Notes: generated by a model from the letters alone, not told the origin. A stretch of 64,000 nucleotides of DNA from Methylomonas sp. LW13 (GCF_016865255.1 NZ_CP033381.1:1054001-1118000); one strand, 5' to 3'. Counted from the first letter of the stretch, positions 6,385-15,769 are shown. Translations and numbers: made by a program.

Positions 6385-7659
6385 ATGTTCGATATGATGG
6401 ATTTTGGCATGGGCGAATTTACGGGCGATGACGGCTCGGGGTCGCCTGCGCCCAACGGTCCGTATATCCCGGAAGCCAGCGAATGTATGCGCTGCGGCAT
6501 GTGTGTCAGCAGCTGCCCGACTTTTCGCTTGTTCGAAATCGACGCCGAAACGCCCCGGCAACGCATCCGCACCATCAGCAAAATCTTGGTGGAGGATGTA
6601 CCCATCAGCGCTGAAGAGCGCGCCCATTTGGATAGTTGTCTGCAATGCCGCGCTTGCGAAACCGCCTGTCCCAGCCGGATGCGTTACGGCGCCTTGTTCG
6701 ATCAAGCCCGAGCGAAATTGCAGGAGGCGGTGGCCCACCCTTGGTTAGCCAAGTTGGCGATGTACTTTATCGAACATAAACGCCGGCGGCGGATGTTGTT
6801 GCCCATGCTGTCGTTATATTTACGTTCCGGTTTACGAAAACCGCTGCGAGCCAGCGGCTTGCTGCGCAAATTAAAATTAGATACCGCCGAAAGTTTGCTG
6901 AACGAGCCGGCCCTAGGCAGTTTGGCCGGGATTTATCCGGTCGGCAGGCGGCAGCGGCAGCGCGGACGAGTAGCCTTATTTACCGGTTGCCTGGCCGAAC
7001 ATTTTGACCGCGCCACGCAACGGGCTGCAATCAAGCTACTCAATACCATAGGCTATGAAGTGGTGGTGCCGGAAGGCCAAGGCTGCTGCGGCGCCATTCA
7101 TCAGCACAACGGCTGTTCCGCGCAAGCCTTGAAAGAGAAAAATATCGAAGCGTTTTACCAATTGGAAGTGGACGCGGTGATCTACGTGGCCAGTGGCTGC
7201 GGCGCGATGTTGAGCGAGTACGAAGGCGATAATAGCGAAACCGCCGGTTGGTTTGCCAAGCGCCTGCAGGACATCAACGAATTTTTATTGGAACATTGGC
7301 CGAAGAACTTGGAGCCTGCTGCGTCCAATATGAATGTGGCGGTGCACGAGCCGTGCAGCCAGCGCAATGTGTTGAAAAACGGCCGTGCCGTGCATGAGCT
7401 GCTGCGGAAAATCCCCGGTTTAAATATCGAAGCCCTGCCGGATAATCAACTCTGCTGCGGCGCCGGCGGCAGCTATATGCTCAGCCACCCGGACAACGCC
7501 CAGCAACTGCGTAACGCCAAGCGCCAGGCCATCGAAGGCTCCGGTGCGGATGTGGTGGTTAGCAGTAATTTCAGCTGTGCGTTTTACCTGAACGCCGAAC
7601 GCGCCGAGACCGCGCGCAAGCTAGTGCACCCTATCCGCTTGTTGGCGGATAGGGTATAG
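6385..7659 (+). CDS. GlcF-like (Fe-S)-binding oxidoreductase subunit with two CCG domains
   Basis: A 424-residue protein with two N-terminal [4Fe-4S] motifs (Cys34-x2-Cys37-x2-Cys40-x3-Cys44-Pro; Cys85-x2-Cys88-x2-Cys91-x3-Cys95-Pro) and two cysteine-rich CCG domains (GCCGAIHQHNG near residue 233; LCCGAGGSYML near 355). This is the architecture of the glycolate oxidase iron-sulfur subunit GlcF and of heterodisulfide-reductase-like proteins. No flavin partner (GlcD/GlcE) is adjacent, so the electron donor is unknown. As the last gene of the nif-linked unit it may relay electrons towards nitrogenase through the [2Fe-2S] ferredoxin; that is inference. Confidence 0.85.
   Translation: MFDMMDFGMGEFTGDDGSGSPAPNGPYIPEASECMRCGMCVSSCPTFRLFEIDAETPRQRIRTISKILVEDVPISAEERAHLDSCLQCRACETACPSRMRYGALFDQARAKLQEAVAHPWLAKLAMYFIEHKRRRRMLLPMLSLYLRSGLRKPLRASGLLRKLKLDTAESLLNEPALGSLAGIYPVGRRQRQRGRVALFTGCLAEHFDRATQRAAIKLLNTIGYEVVVPEGQGCCGAIHQHNGCSAQALKEKNIEAFYQLEVDAVIYVASGCGAMLSEYEGDNSETAGWFAKRLQDINEFLLEHWPKNLEPAASNMNVAVHEPCSQRNVLKNGRAVHELLRKIPGLNIEALPDNQLCCGAGGSYMLSHPDNAQQLRNAKRQAIEGSGADVVVSSNFSCAFYLNAERAETARKLVHPIRLLADRV
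7629..7654 (+). terminator. Perfect 10-bp hairpin overlapping the end of the Fe-S gene
   Basis: CCCTATCCGC (7629-7638) pairs exactly with GCGGATAGGG (7645-7654) around a 6-base loop, and the stop codon follows at 7657. There is no U-run, so it may be a processing or protective structure at the transcript end more than a classical terminator. Confidence 0.5.
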
Positions 7660-7660
7660 G

Positions 7661-7773
7661 TTTACCACTTCATACTTTGGCTTCATAGCCAATCTTGGCA
7701 CTGTAGAGTAGCCAACCGCCTAGTCGATACTGCTCAGGTTGCAGTTTGCTAGGCGGGCTGGATCACTGGTAAA
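7661..7773. repeat. Nested inverted repeats between the nif-linked unit and tamA
   Basis: TTTACCA (7661-7667) is complementary to TGGTAAA (7767-7773), and inside it CCGCCTAG (7716-7723) pairs with CTAGGCGG (7749-7756). The arrangement could fold as a stem with an internal hairpin or be the remains of a small mobile repeat. It lies 52 bases before tamA. Confidence 0.4.
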
Positions 7774-7825
7774 GTGGCTGCGCAACCTCTTCAGCGCTCC
7801 CTATGACCTGTTTCGATGACCCAAG

Positions 7826-9556
7826 ATGACCGGTAACTATCGATTCCACTTGTACGCGGTGGTTTTGGTCGGCCTCTTTGAGACGTTAGAGGCCTCGGCC
7901 GATGTCCTGATTCAGGGCATAGACGGTGAGTTATTAAGGAATGTTGAAATCAGCTTGTCTTTGCGTGAACAGGACTGCAAGGCGCCTGATTGGAAAATCA
8001 ATAGTCTGTTCCTCAAGGCCGATCAGGAGATCGACGATGCGTTACGCGCGTTAGGTCACTACCACGTCAGCCTAGAAAAAAATCTGGATATTAAGCCCGA
8101 TTGCTGGCAGGCGCGCTTTGTTATTACGCCCGGCGAGCCGATGCGCGTGACCGCGATTGACCTGCAATTTCTCGGTGAAGCGGTTGACGATCCGGCATTC
8201 GCGAGCTTACGGGAAAAGTTATCCGCCAAAGTAGGCAGCCCGCTGCATCACGGGCATTATGAAGCCTTAAAAAAACAAATCGAGGCATTGGCCTTAGAGC
8301 GTGGTTACTTGCAAGGCCGCTTTGCCACGAGTCAATTGCGCGTCGATCCTTCTCAAGATCGGGCCGATATTGTGCTGCATTACGATGCGGGGCCGCGTCT
8401 TTATTTTGGCGAAGTCAAGATTGACCAGGCTGTTCTTGATCCCGCGTTTGTTGCCAAGTTGGTCAAGGTCAAAACCGGCGAGTATTACGATAGTCATAAG
8501 CTAGCCGATACGCACAATGCGCTGTCCAACAGCGGCTATTTCAAATCGGTGGATATTCATCCGGATTTAGCCGGCATAGCCGATAGGCAGGTGCCCGTCA
8601 TGCTGAGTCTGTATCCGAACAAGCGCCATCATTACGGGATGGGTTTTGGATACGACACCGATAAGGGGCCTTTGGTCAGTGGAACTTATCTCAATCGTTT
8701 GATCAATCCGCAGGGCCATTATTTCAACGCCGAACTGGATCTATCGCCGGTCTTGGCTACAGCCGGCGCTGAATACACCGTACCGCTGGATGATCCGCTC
8801 AACGACTCCTTGAGCTTTGGTGCGGGTGTGAAACGCGAAGACACGACCAGTTATACCTCGTGGGCAGGGAAATTATCGGCGCGCTTGAAGCACGCATTCA
8901 CCAGTGGCTGGAAGCAGACATTGTTTATCGACTACAGTTACGAGAAGTATACGGCGGCGAATACGACCGACACGACGCTATTGCTGTTACCCGGCGGCAG
9001 TTGGTTGCGTTCGGTATCGGACAATCCGCTTCGACCGACACGCGGTTATCGGTTGGAGTTCTCAGTGGATGGCAGCTACAAAAGCCCGCTGTCCAATATC
9101 AGTATGCTGCAAGGGTCAGTGGCGGGCGTGTGGATGCACCCCGTTGGCGACGTGGGACGCATTGTGCTGCGTGGCGAGCAAGGCGCCACGTTGGTGGATA
9201 ATTTCGACAAGCTACCCACTACTTATCGTTATTTTGCCGGCGGTATGAACAGCATACGTGGTTACAGTTACAAAGAACTGGGACCTAAGGACGCTACGGG
9301 CGCGGTGGTGGGCGGGCGCTTTTTGAGTGTGGTCAGCGTTGAATATGAACATTCGGTACTCGACAATTGGGGGGCGGCCGCCTTTATCGATGCCGGCAAT
9401 GCCTATAATTTGGACGGCATTCAAGTGAAGACAGGCGTGGGATTAGGGGTGCGTTGGTACTCGCCGATTGGTTTGGTACGCCTGGATTTTGCGGTGCCCC
9501 TGCAACCCGCCGACTCCTCGTTTCAAATCCATTTTGCCGCAGGGACACGTTTGTGA
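7826..9556 (+). CDS. tamA: Translocation and assembly module outer-membrane protein TamA
   Basis: A 576-residue Omp85-family protein that works with TamB to move lipids or proteins to the outer membrane. It has an N-terminal hydrophobic signal region (residues about 5-25), three POTRA-type domains up to about residue 250, and a C-terminal beta-barrel whose NSIRGYSYKELGP segment carries the R-G-Y signature of the conserved lid loop. The terminal strand ends in Arg-Leu, a little unusual for the usual aromatic end. tamB follows with a GTGA overlap, the standard pairing. No strong ribosome binding site is seen before ATG 7826, so the exact start is less certain. Confidence 0.92.
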   Translation: MTGNYRFHLYAVVLVGLFETLEASADVLIQGIDGELLRNVEISLSLREQDCKAPDWKINSLFLKADQEIDDALRALGHYHVSLEKNLDIKPDCWQARFVITPGEPMRVTAIDLQFLGEAVDDPAFASLREKLSAKVGSPLHHGHYEALKKQIEALALERGYLQGRFATSQLRVDPSQDRADIVLHYDAGPRLYFGEVKIDQAVLDPAFVAKLVKVKTGEYYDSHKLADTHNALSNSGYFKSVDIHPDLAGIADRQVPVMLSLYPNKRHHYGMGFGYDTDKGPLVSGTYLNRLINPQGHYFNAELDLSPVLATAGAEYTVPLDDPLNDSLSFGAGVKREDTTSYTSWAGKLSARLKHAFTSGWKQTLFIDYSYEKYTAANTTDTTLLLLPGGSWLRSVSDNPLRPTRGYRLEFSVDGSYKSPLSNISMLQGSVAGVWMHPVGDVGRIVLRGEQGATLVDNFDKLPTTYRYFAGGMNSIRGYSYKELGPKDATGAVVGGRFLSVVSVEYEHSVLDNWGAAAFIDAGNAYNLDGIQVKTGVGLGVRWYSPIGLVRLDFAVPLQPADSSFQIHFAAGTRL

Positions 9557-12500
9557 GCCTGTGGCGCTGGTCGATGAGGTGTCTGCGGGGGCTACTCCTG
9601 GTACTGCCGTTGCCGTTGCTGCTGTTGGCGGTCGTGCTGGCTATGGCCAACAGCCAGTCGGGAAGTCGCTGGCTGATTCAGCAAGTACTGCCGACCGAGG
9701 CCAGCATTACCGACATCGACGGCACCCTGCTGCATCGTTTGCAGTTGGCAGGGGTGCAGTATCATGCCGATGGCACCCAGCTCAAACTCCGCTACCTCTC
9801 GCTGGCTTGGTCCCCGCTCGATTTACTGAAAGGCGCGCTGCAGATCGATGAAATCGCCATCCAGGGTCTGGAATTGACCCTGGAATCGGACACTCAGCAG
9901 GCGGATGCCAGCAGCCATTTTGACCCGGAAGCCTCGCTACCCGTGCCGCTGGCGCTGCGCTTGGATCGTTTGACGGTTAACGATGCTACATTCATCCAGT
10001 CCGGGCAACGTCACGATCTCCCAAATCTCACTTTGTCTGCCAACACCGAAGGCGGCCGCTTGCATTTAACCCATATGGTCGCTGAGGCTGCGGACTATCA
10101 GCTTGATCTAAATGGATGGTTGGGCTTAGGTGGCGGCTATCCACTGGCGCTGAACGCGAAGTGTCAGTTGCGTTCGGCCGAATATGGCGACTGGCAGACA
10201 GCCAGCAAATTCAGCGGCGATCTGAAGCGCTTGATACTGGACATCAGTGCCTCAGGCCCGTTCGCTGCAACCTTGCACGGCCAGATTGATGAGCTGTTAC
10301 AAACCCCGGGTTTTGCATTGCAAGGCGATTGGGTCGATGCGCGCTGGCCCTTGGTCGGCAATCTTCCGCAATTGACAAGTCCGCAGGGTTCGCTGACGGT
10401 GCAGGGTAGTGCCTCAGCCTTTCAGGCCAAGCTGACCGCCGATGTGCGGCGAGCCGAGTTGCCGGATGCTCACGTGGATCTGGCAATGGAGGGCACGCCG
10501 ACGTCTGCCAAACTCCAGCGATTCCTGGTGGCATCCAAGGCGGGCAGCTTGGCTGTCGACGGTACGATTGCCTGGCAGGACGCTGTCCAATTTGCTTTGC
10601 ATGCGCAAGCCAGAGATTTTAACCCGGCGGTATTGCTGCCGGATTTGCCGGGGCGCTTGTCGCTTGATGGGGATGTCGAGGGACGTTTGAACACGGGCGC
10701 ACCGCAGCTTAAGGCGCAACTGCATAGGCTGGATGGGCAATTGCTCGGCCAGCCGTTGAGCGGTGGGGGAAAATTTGCGCTGGACGGGCAGGTCGTGGCG
10801 GTCGATCAGTTACAACTGTCATCAGGTAGCAATCGGTTACACGCTGATGGTCGTTTGGGTCCGGCTGAATCCGCGCTTCGCTTTGATTTGCATACGCCGG
10901 CTTTAGCCGGTTTGTGGCCCGGTCTGCGTGGTAAAGCGCATGTTAACGGTCTTCTGCGCGGTGATTGGCATTTGCCGGATATTGAGTTGACGGCGCAGGC
11001 GGCGGGGCTTGGCTATGCGCAACAGCAAGTCGGCGCATTTGATCTGACCTTGGATTTTCAGCCAAACGCCCATAGCCGGCTACAAATGCATGCCCAACAT
11101 GTGCTTAGCGGTCACGACACCATCGACAGCGTGGCGATAGCTGCCAGCGGTACTACAGCAAAACACAGCGTTAGCCTGGATGTCCGGGCGCCGCAGGGGC
11201 AATTGGCGCTGGCGCTGGCCGGCCGCTGGCAAGCGCCGCGCTGGCAAGGGGCGTTGCAGGCTTTATCCTTGCAAGTCCCTCAACTAGGTGCCTGGGAATT
11301 GCGGCAAGCGGCCGCCTTGACGATAGACCAGCGGCCTGCCGGTGCCGATGTGCGCTTGGCCGATACCTGTCTGACGCAAGCGAATGCGTTAATCTGTTTG
11401 CAGGGCGATTATCTGGCAAATGGCGATCTGAGCGGTCAGGGGCGGGTCAGCGACTATCCGTTGGATTTGCTAAGCGCTTATCTGCCGGCGCATTGGCAAC
11501 TTTTTGGCAGCTTGGCCGCGACTGCCGAGGTTCGCAAACGCGGGAGCGGTTTGCAGGGTGATTATCGATTGGCGCTGGCAGAAGCCGGCGTGTCGCTGCC
11601 GGTCGGCCGGAATGGGTTGGTGGTGCCGTTTCGCAAGGCCATTCTGTTCGGCAATCTCGCTGGCGAGCGCTTGACTGCCGATCTTGATTTGGCGACTGAC
11701 GGTAGCGACTTTATCCGCGCTCAGTTGCAACTGGATCAAGGTGCCGGACAGGGCTTGGCCGGAAACCTGGCGGCAAAAATCAACGATCTTGGTTTGTTTC
11801 AGGGGCTGGTGCCTAATATGTCCGGGCTTAAGGGGCGATTCGGCGCCGATCTAAAACTGGGGGGCTCGTTGCCTCAGCCAGTTGCACAGGGGCGTCTGAG
11901 TTTGGAGGATGGTCGCTTACAAATTGATGAGCTGGGTATTGTTTTGTCCGATATTCAGCTGCATGCCGATGCTGTGAATGATGATCAGCCGCTTCAAGTA
12001 CACGGCAGCCTTCGTTCCGGCGGCGGTCGGCTTGCCATTGATGGTTTGTTGGGCCTGGATGGCACTGCCGATCTTGATGTGCTGGGTAATGACTTTGAGG
12101 TAGCTAAGTTGCCAGAAGCCGAAGTGACCATCGCGCCGCATCTTAAGCTGGGCCGCTCGGCCCGTGGTGATGCCAAAGTGACCGGGGCGTTGGGAATTGA
12201 CAAAGCCATGGTTAAAATCAAAGAACTGCCGGCCAGCGCGGTGGCGGTCAGTCGCGATGAGGTGATCGTCGGCAAAACGGACTCGGATCAGGCTATCGAA
12301 GCGCCACCGGGTATCGACGCTGACGTGGCGATTCAGTTGGGGCAGCAAGCCAGTTTTTCCGGGCTTGGCTTGGATACAAAACTGACCGGGCAACTGCAAT
12401 TTCTGAAACTTGATAGACGTCTTGCCTTGCATGGTGCCATCGATATGGCTGACGGCCGTTACCGAAGTTACGGACAAGATCTGAAGTTGCGTAAGGGCCG

Positions 12501-13005
12501 GTTTTTATTCAACGGCCCGATTGATCGCCCGTGGCTGGACGTCGAAGCCTATCGGGTTTCCAAGGATCAGAAGGTGACGGCCGTGTTGCAGGTGAGCGGT
12601 TCGGCCACTGCGCCGCAGACCAAGATTTATACCGAGCCCAGCCTGCCCGAGTCCGATGCGCTGGCGTATTTGATTACCGGGGCTTCGCTGAACCAAGCCG
12701 GTAAGGATGAAGGCAATATGATCGCGAGCGCCGCTTTATCCTATGGCGCAGGGCGGCTGTCGTGGCTGACCGAGAAACTGGGTATAGACGAGTTTGAAGT
12801 GCAGCAAGGCAAGTCGTTTGCCGATACGCTGGTCACTGCAGGACAGTATCTGACGGCTAATACCTATGTGGGCACCAAACTAGGCCTGTTCAGTAAGCAG
12901 GCACTGCTGGTTTTGAAATACAAACTCACCGATAGCATCAATCTGGAAACCCAAACCGGCACATCGCAGCGTGTCAAAGTCAATTATGAGTTTGACACGG
13001 ATTAA
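9553..13005 (+). CDS. tamB: Translocation and assembly module inner-membrane protein TamB
   Basis: A 1150-residue AsmA/DUF490-type protein: an N-terminal signal anchor (LLLVLPLPLLLLAVVLAM), a very long repetitive beta-rich periplasmic region, and a C-terminal DUF490 domain (ending in YKLTDSINLETQTGTSQRVKVNYEFDTD-type strands). Such proteins form a hydrophobic groove bridging the membranes. GTG 9553 overlaps the tamA stop (GTGA), which indicates coupling; ATG 9574 is an alternative. An apparent longer frame from 9454 lies within tamA and is discarded. Slightly shorter than the E. coli protein, within family range. Confidence 0.92.
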   Translation: MSLWRWSMRCLRGLLLVLPLPLLLLAVVLAMANSQSGSRWLIQQVLPTEASITDIDGTLLHRLQLAGVQYHADGTQLKLRYLSLAWSPLDLLKGALQIDEIAIQGLELTLESDTQQADASSHFDPEASLPVPLALRLDRLTVNDATFIQSGQRHDLPNLTLSANTEGGRLHLTHMVAEAADYQLDLNGWLGLGGGYPLALNAKCQLRSAEYGDWQTASKFSGDLKRLILDISASGPFAATLHGQIDELLQTPGFALQGDWVDARWPLVGNLPQLTSPQGSLTVQGSASAFQAKLTADVRRAELPDAHVDLAMEGTPTSAKLQRFLVASKAGSLAVDGTIAWQDAVQFALHAQARDFNPAVLLPDLPGRLSLDGDVEGRLNTGAPQLKAQLHRLDGQLLGQPLSGGGKFALDGQVVAVDQLQLSSGSNRLHADGRLGPAESALRFDLHTPALAGLWPGLRGKAHVNGLLRGDWHLPDIELTAQAAGLGYAQQQVGAFDLTLDFQPNAHSRLQMHAQHVLSGHDTIDSVAIAASGTTAKHSVSLDVRAPQGQLALALAGRWQAPRWQGALQALSLQVPQLGAWELRQAAALTIDQRPAGADVRLADTCLTQANALICLQGDYLANGDLSGQGRVSDYPLDLLSAYLPAHWQLFGSLAATAEVRKRGSGLQGDYRLALAEAGVSLPVGRNGLVVPFRKAILFGNLAGERLTADLDLATDGSDFIRAQLQLDQGAGQGLAGNLAAKINDLGLFQGLVPNMSGLKGRFGADLKLGGSLPQPVAQGRLSLEDGRLQIDELGIVLSDIQLHADAVNDDQPLQVHGSLRSGGGRLAIDGLLGLDGTADLDVLGNDFEVAKLPEAEVTIAPHLKLGRSARGDAKVTGALGIDKAMVKIKELPASAVAVSRDEVIVGKTDSDQAIEAPPGIDADVAIQLGQQASFSGLGLDTKLTGQLQFLKLDRRLALHGAIDMADGRYRSYGQDLKLRKGRFLFNGPIDRPWLDVEAYRVSKDQKVTAVLQVSGSATAPQTKIYTEPSLPESDALAYLITGASLNQAGKDEGNMIASAALSYGAGRLSWLTEKLGIDEFEVQQGKSFADTLVTAGQYLTANTYVGTKLGLFSKQALLVLKYKLTDSINLETQTGTSQRVKVNYEFDTD

Positions 13006-13231
13006 AGCCCGCTACCCAAATGGCCATCATTCATGGTCTAAAAAACGCTCTCATCCAAAGTTAAGCCTTTCCTAATACATTCTTAATTAAACCCTCAGGT
13101 TTTCTCTCATCTTGGCTCGGTAATCTAATACTCAAGCGAATAGGGGTTATCAACCCGTTCGCATTAGGTTGGGTTTCCAGGGACGGTGACCCTTAGTCAT
13201 TGGATCAAGACGATATAGGGGTTAAACCATC
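13006..13231 (+). promoter_or_regulatory. Leader region of the exopolysaccharide operon
   Basis: This 226-base gap separates tamB from the polysaccharide genes and must hold their promoter. It contains AT-rich stretches near 13075-13095 and 13120-13135 and, at 13177-13190, CCAGGGACGGTGAC, which resembles the CCAGGGGCGGTAGC core of the JUMPstart/ops element but differs at key ops positions. AGGGG at 13217-13221 is the likely ribosome binding site for ATG 13232. No confident -35/-10 pair could be chosen. Confidence 0.35.
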
Positions 13232-14653
13232 ATGCCACTCGGTTTGGGAAATATTTTCAACGGGCTTTTTAAACAGTACGGTCACACGGTGATTTTGTTG
13301 CTGCGCGTCATCGACGTCGCCATGTTGTTTGCTGCCGCTTGGGTGACTCACTATTTTTGGTTGCGCGAGTACGTTGTCGATCAGGATTACCGGATCGTCA
13401 TCGCGCTGGGCATCCTGGGTGCCATCATCTTCTTCGAAATCGGCCAGGTCTATCGGCCTTGGCGTAACGATGCGATGCGCGGCGAAATTGCCCGTATCGT
13501 CAGAGCTTGGATTTCAGCGTTGGTGGCGGTGGTGTCCATCGTCGCCTTAATCAGATTGCATTTTTGGTTCGGTTCCAGTTATCGCTGGATTGCCTCCTGG
13601 GGTGTGCTGGGTTTGGCTTTTGTGTTGGTAGCGCGCGGGGTGTTGTCGCAAGTGCTGCGTTTCTTACGGGCTCGCGGTTGGTCACAGGGCCGCATTGTGA
13701 TGGTGGGTTTGAATCAAATGGCGGTAGCGGTAGCGCGGCAGTTGAATCATTCGTCCTGGGCCGGGCTGCAAGTGGTCGGTTATGTAGACGATAGAGGCGA
13801 TGATAGAAATTCGATCAACGATTTTGCACTGCCGCGTCTCGGTAAACTGGAAGACCTGCCGGGCATCATCTCAGCTCAAGCGATTGATGAAGTATGGGTG
13901 GCTTATCAGGGTGAATCCTTGACTGAGCGCGCCCAATACCAACTCCGCCATTTGCCGGTCAGCATTCGGTTAGTGATCGACTGTTTTGCCTTCAAACAAA
14001 GCAAATTTCTGAGCTTGAACACTGTGGCTGGTATTCCGACCCTGGATTTCTCAGTATCGCCGTTGCATGGCATCAATCGTTACATCAAGGAAATCGAAGA
14101 TCGACTTTTGGCTTTGATTTTATTACTGCTGATCAGCCCGCTGATGTTGGTTTTGGCAGTGGGCGTGAAGCTGAGCTCGCGGGGCCCGGTGTTTTATCGC
14201 CAGGAGCGGGTGGGTTGGAATAATCGCTCGTTCACGATGTTGAAGTTCCGCTCCATGCCGGTGGATGCCGAAGCCAAAACCGGCGCGGTCTGGGCCAAGC
14301 CCGGTGAAAATCGCGCCACCCCGTTCGGCGCTTTCCTGCGCAAAACCAGCCTGGATGAACTGCCGCAATTGATCAATGTGTTGCGCGGCGATATGTCGTT
14401 GGTCGGCCCACGCCCCGAGCGTCCGGATTTCGTCGAAGTGTTCAAGGACCAAGTGCCTAACTATATGAAAAAACACATGGTGAAAGCCGGCATCACCGGT
14501 TGGGCGCAAGTTAACGGCTGGCGCGGCGACACCGACCTCAACCGTCGCATCGAACACGATTTGTATTACATCCAGCATTGGTCGCTGTGGTTTGATTTGG
14601 AGATCGCCTTCCGCACCGTGCTGACCGGTTTTATCAATAAAAACGCCTACTAA
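13232..14653 (+). CDS. Undecaprenyl-phosphate sugar phosphotransferase (exopolysaccharide initiation)
   Basis: A 473-residue polyprenyl glycosylphosphotransferase of the WcaJ type, which loads the first sugar phosphate (commonly glucose) onto undecaprenyl phosphate. It has four N-terminal membrane segments (about residues 15-130), a CoA-binding-like nucleotide domain (around GRIVMVGLNQMAVAVARQLN), a further membrane segment near 290-315, and the catalytic Bac_transf domain with KFRSM, RKTSLDELPQLINV and MSLVGPRPERPDF motifs and the terminal NKNAY typical of the family. First gene of the exopolysaccharide operon. The sugar cannot be read from sequence. Confidence 0.92.
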   Translation: MPLGLGNIFNGLFKQYGHTVILLLRVIDVAMLFAAAWVTHYFWLREYVVDQDYRIVIALGILGAIIFFEIGQVYRPWRNDAMRGEIARIVRAWISALVAVVSIVALIRLHFWFGSSYRWIASWGVLGLAFVLVARGVLSQVLRFLRARGWSQGRIVMVGLNQMAVAVARQLNHSSWAGLQVVGYVDDRGDDRNSINDFALPRLGKLEDLPGIISAQAIDEVWVAYQGESLTERAQYQLRHLPVSIRLVIDCFAFKQSKFLSLNTVAGIPTLDFSVSPLHGINRYIKEIEDRLLALILLLLISPLMLVLAVGVKLSSRGPVFYRQERVGWNNRSFTMLKFRSMPVDAEAKTGAVWAKPGENRATPFGAFLRKTSLDELPQLINVLRGDMSLVGPRPERPDFVEVFKDQVPNYMKKHMVKAGITGWAQVNGWRGDTDLNRRIEHDLYYIQHWSLWFDLEIAFRTVLTGFINKNAY

Positions 14654-14665
14654 GGACACACTTAC

Positions 14666-15766
14666 ATGTTTAGATTGATTCCCATCATGCTGATCTTAAC
14701 CTTGCCTGGTTGTTTCCTGGCGCCAGGCATGGATATGAATACCGATAATGGTTTGACCGAAATCGAGATGCCGATGAAAAAAGACGGGCAATTGGTCAAG
14801 GAGAAAGTCCGCATCGTGCCGATTACCGCCGATCTGATCATCGAAAGAGAGACCTCTCGCCGGCAAGCGATCAACAGCCTGCCGCCGGTAGACCCCAACA
14901 AAACCAGCTACCGCATCGGCCCGCAGGATAGATTACAAATCACCGTTTGGGAGCATCCGGAACTGAACGATCCCGGCGGCGAAAAAATCATGCCGGAGCT
15001 GGCCGGTAAAGTAGTGGATGAGAACGGTGACCTGTATTACCCCTACGTCGGCAGTATCCACGTGGCCGGCAAAACCGTCAGCGAAGCCCGCGCCGATTTG
15101 ACGCGCGAGCTGTCCAAATATTTCAAAAAGGTCAAACTCGACATCCGCGTGCTGTCCTTCCAGGCGCACCGAGTCGCGGTGGTCGGTGAAGTCGTGCGTC
15201 CCGGCGTGCAAACCATGAACGAAACGCCATTGACGGTCGCTGAAGCCATCACCCGCGCCGGCGGCTCGACCAAGGACTCCGATTTTGCCAACGTAGCGCT
15301 GGCCCGCGACGGCAAACTCTACAAACTGGATGTGCAATCAATGTACGAAAAAGGCCTGACCACCCAGAATTTGCTGTTGAAAGACGGCGATGTGTTGAAT
15401 GTCGGCGATCAAAAAGACAGCAAGGTGTTTGTGATGGGCGAAGCCAATCGCCAGCAAGCCATCCAAATCAACAAAGGCCGGATGAGTTTGTCGCAAGCCT
15501 TGGCCGAGGCGTCCGGGGTTGATTTTAATACCTCGCGGCCCGGTGATATTTACGTGATTCGCGCCGGCGACATGCAGCCGGAGATTTTCCAACTAAATGG
15601 CGAATCGCCCGACGCGATGATTCTGGCCGATCAGTTTCCGCTGCAAGCGCACGACACCTTATTTATTGGTACCGCAGGTGTTACGCAATGGTCTAGGGTC
15701 CTGAACCAAATTTTACCCGGCTCGTTTACCGCAATCATGTCGCAAGCCGCGATGATGGGGATGTAA
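14666..15766 (+). CDS. Outer-membrane polysaccharide export lipoprotein (Wza/EpsE-like)
   Basis: A 366-residue export protein with a lipoprotein signal (LILTLPGCF, lipobox LPGC near residue 14-17), a Poly_export domain beginning at YRIGPQDRLQITVWEHPEL, and SLBB-type domains after it (GEVVRPGVQTMNETPLTVAEAI and VMGEANRQQAIQINKGR). Proteins of this family form the outer-membrane portal for polymer leaving the cell. The C-terminal SQAAMMGM helix would be the membrane-crossing helix. It starts 12 bases after the transferase stop with AAGGA upstream, and the chain-length kinase begins 3 bases after its stop. Confidence 0.92.
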   Translation: MFRLIPIMLILTLPGCFLAPGMDMNTDNGLTEIEMPMKKDGQLVKEKVRIVPITADLIIERETSRRQAINSLPPVDPNKTSYRIGPQDRLQITVWEHPELNDPGGEKIMPELAGKVVDENGDLYYPYVGSIHVAGKTVSEARADLTRELSKYFKKVKLDIRVLSFQAHRVAVVGEVVRPGVQTMNETPLTVAEAITRAGGSTKDSDFANVALARDGKLYKLDVQSMYEKGLTTQNLLLKDGDVLNVGDQKDSKVFVMGEANRQQAIQINKGRMSLSQALAEASGVDFNTSRPGDIYVIRAGDMQPEIFQLNGESPDAMILADQFPLQAHDTLFIGTAGVTQWSRVLNQILPGSFTAIMSQAAMMGM

Positions 15767-15769
15767 CAA

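Noticed and set aside
13032..13047. GG-N10-GC spacing (TGGTCTAAAAAACGCT) before the exopolysaccharide operon as a sigma-54 promoter
   Set aside because: Only the GG and GC core fit; the TTGC -12 element is absent, so it is far weaker than the site at 39842-39857.
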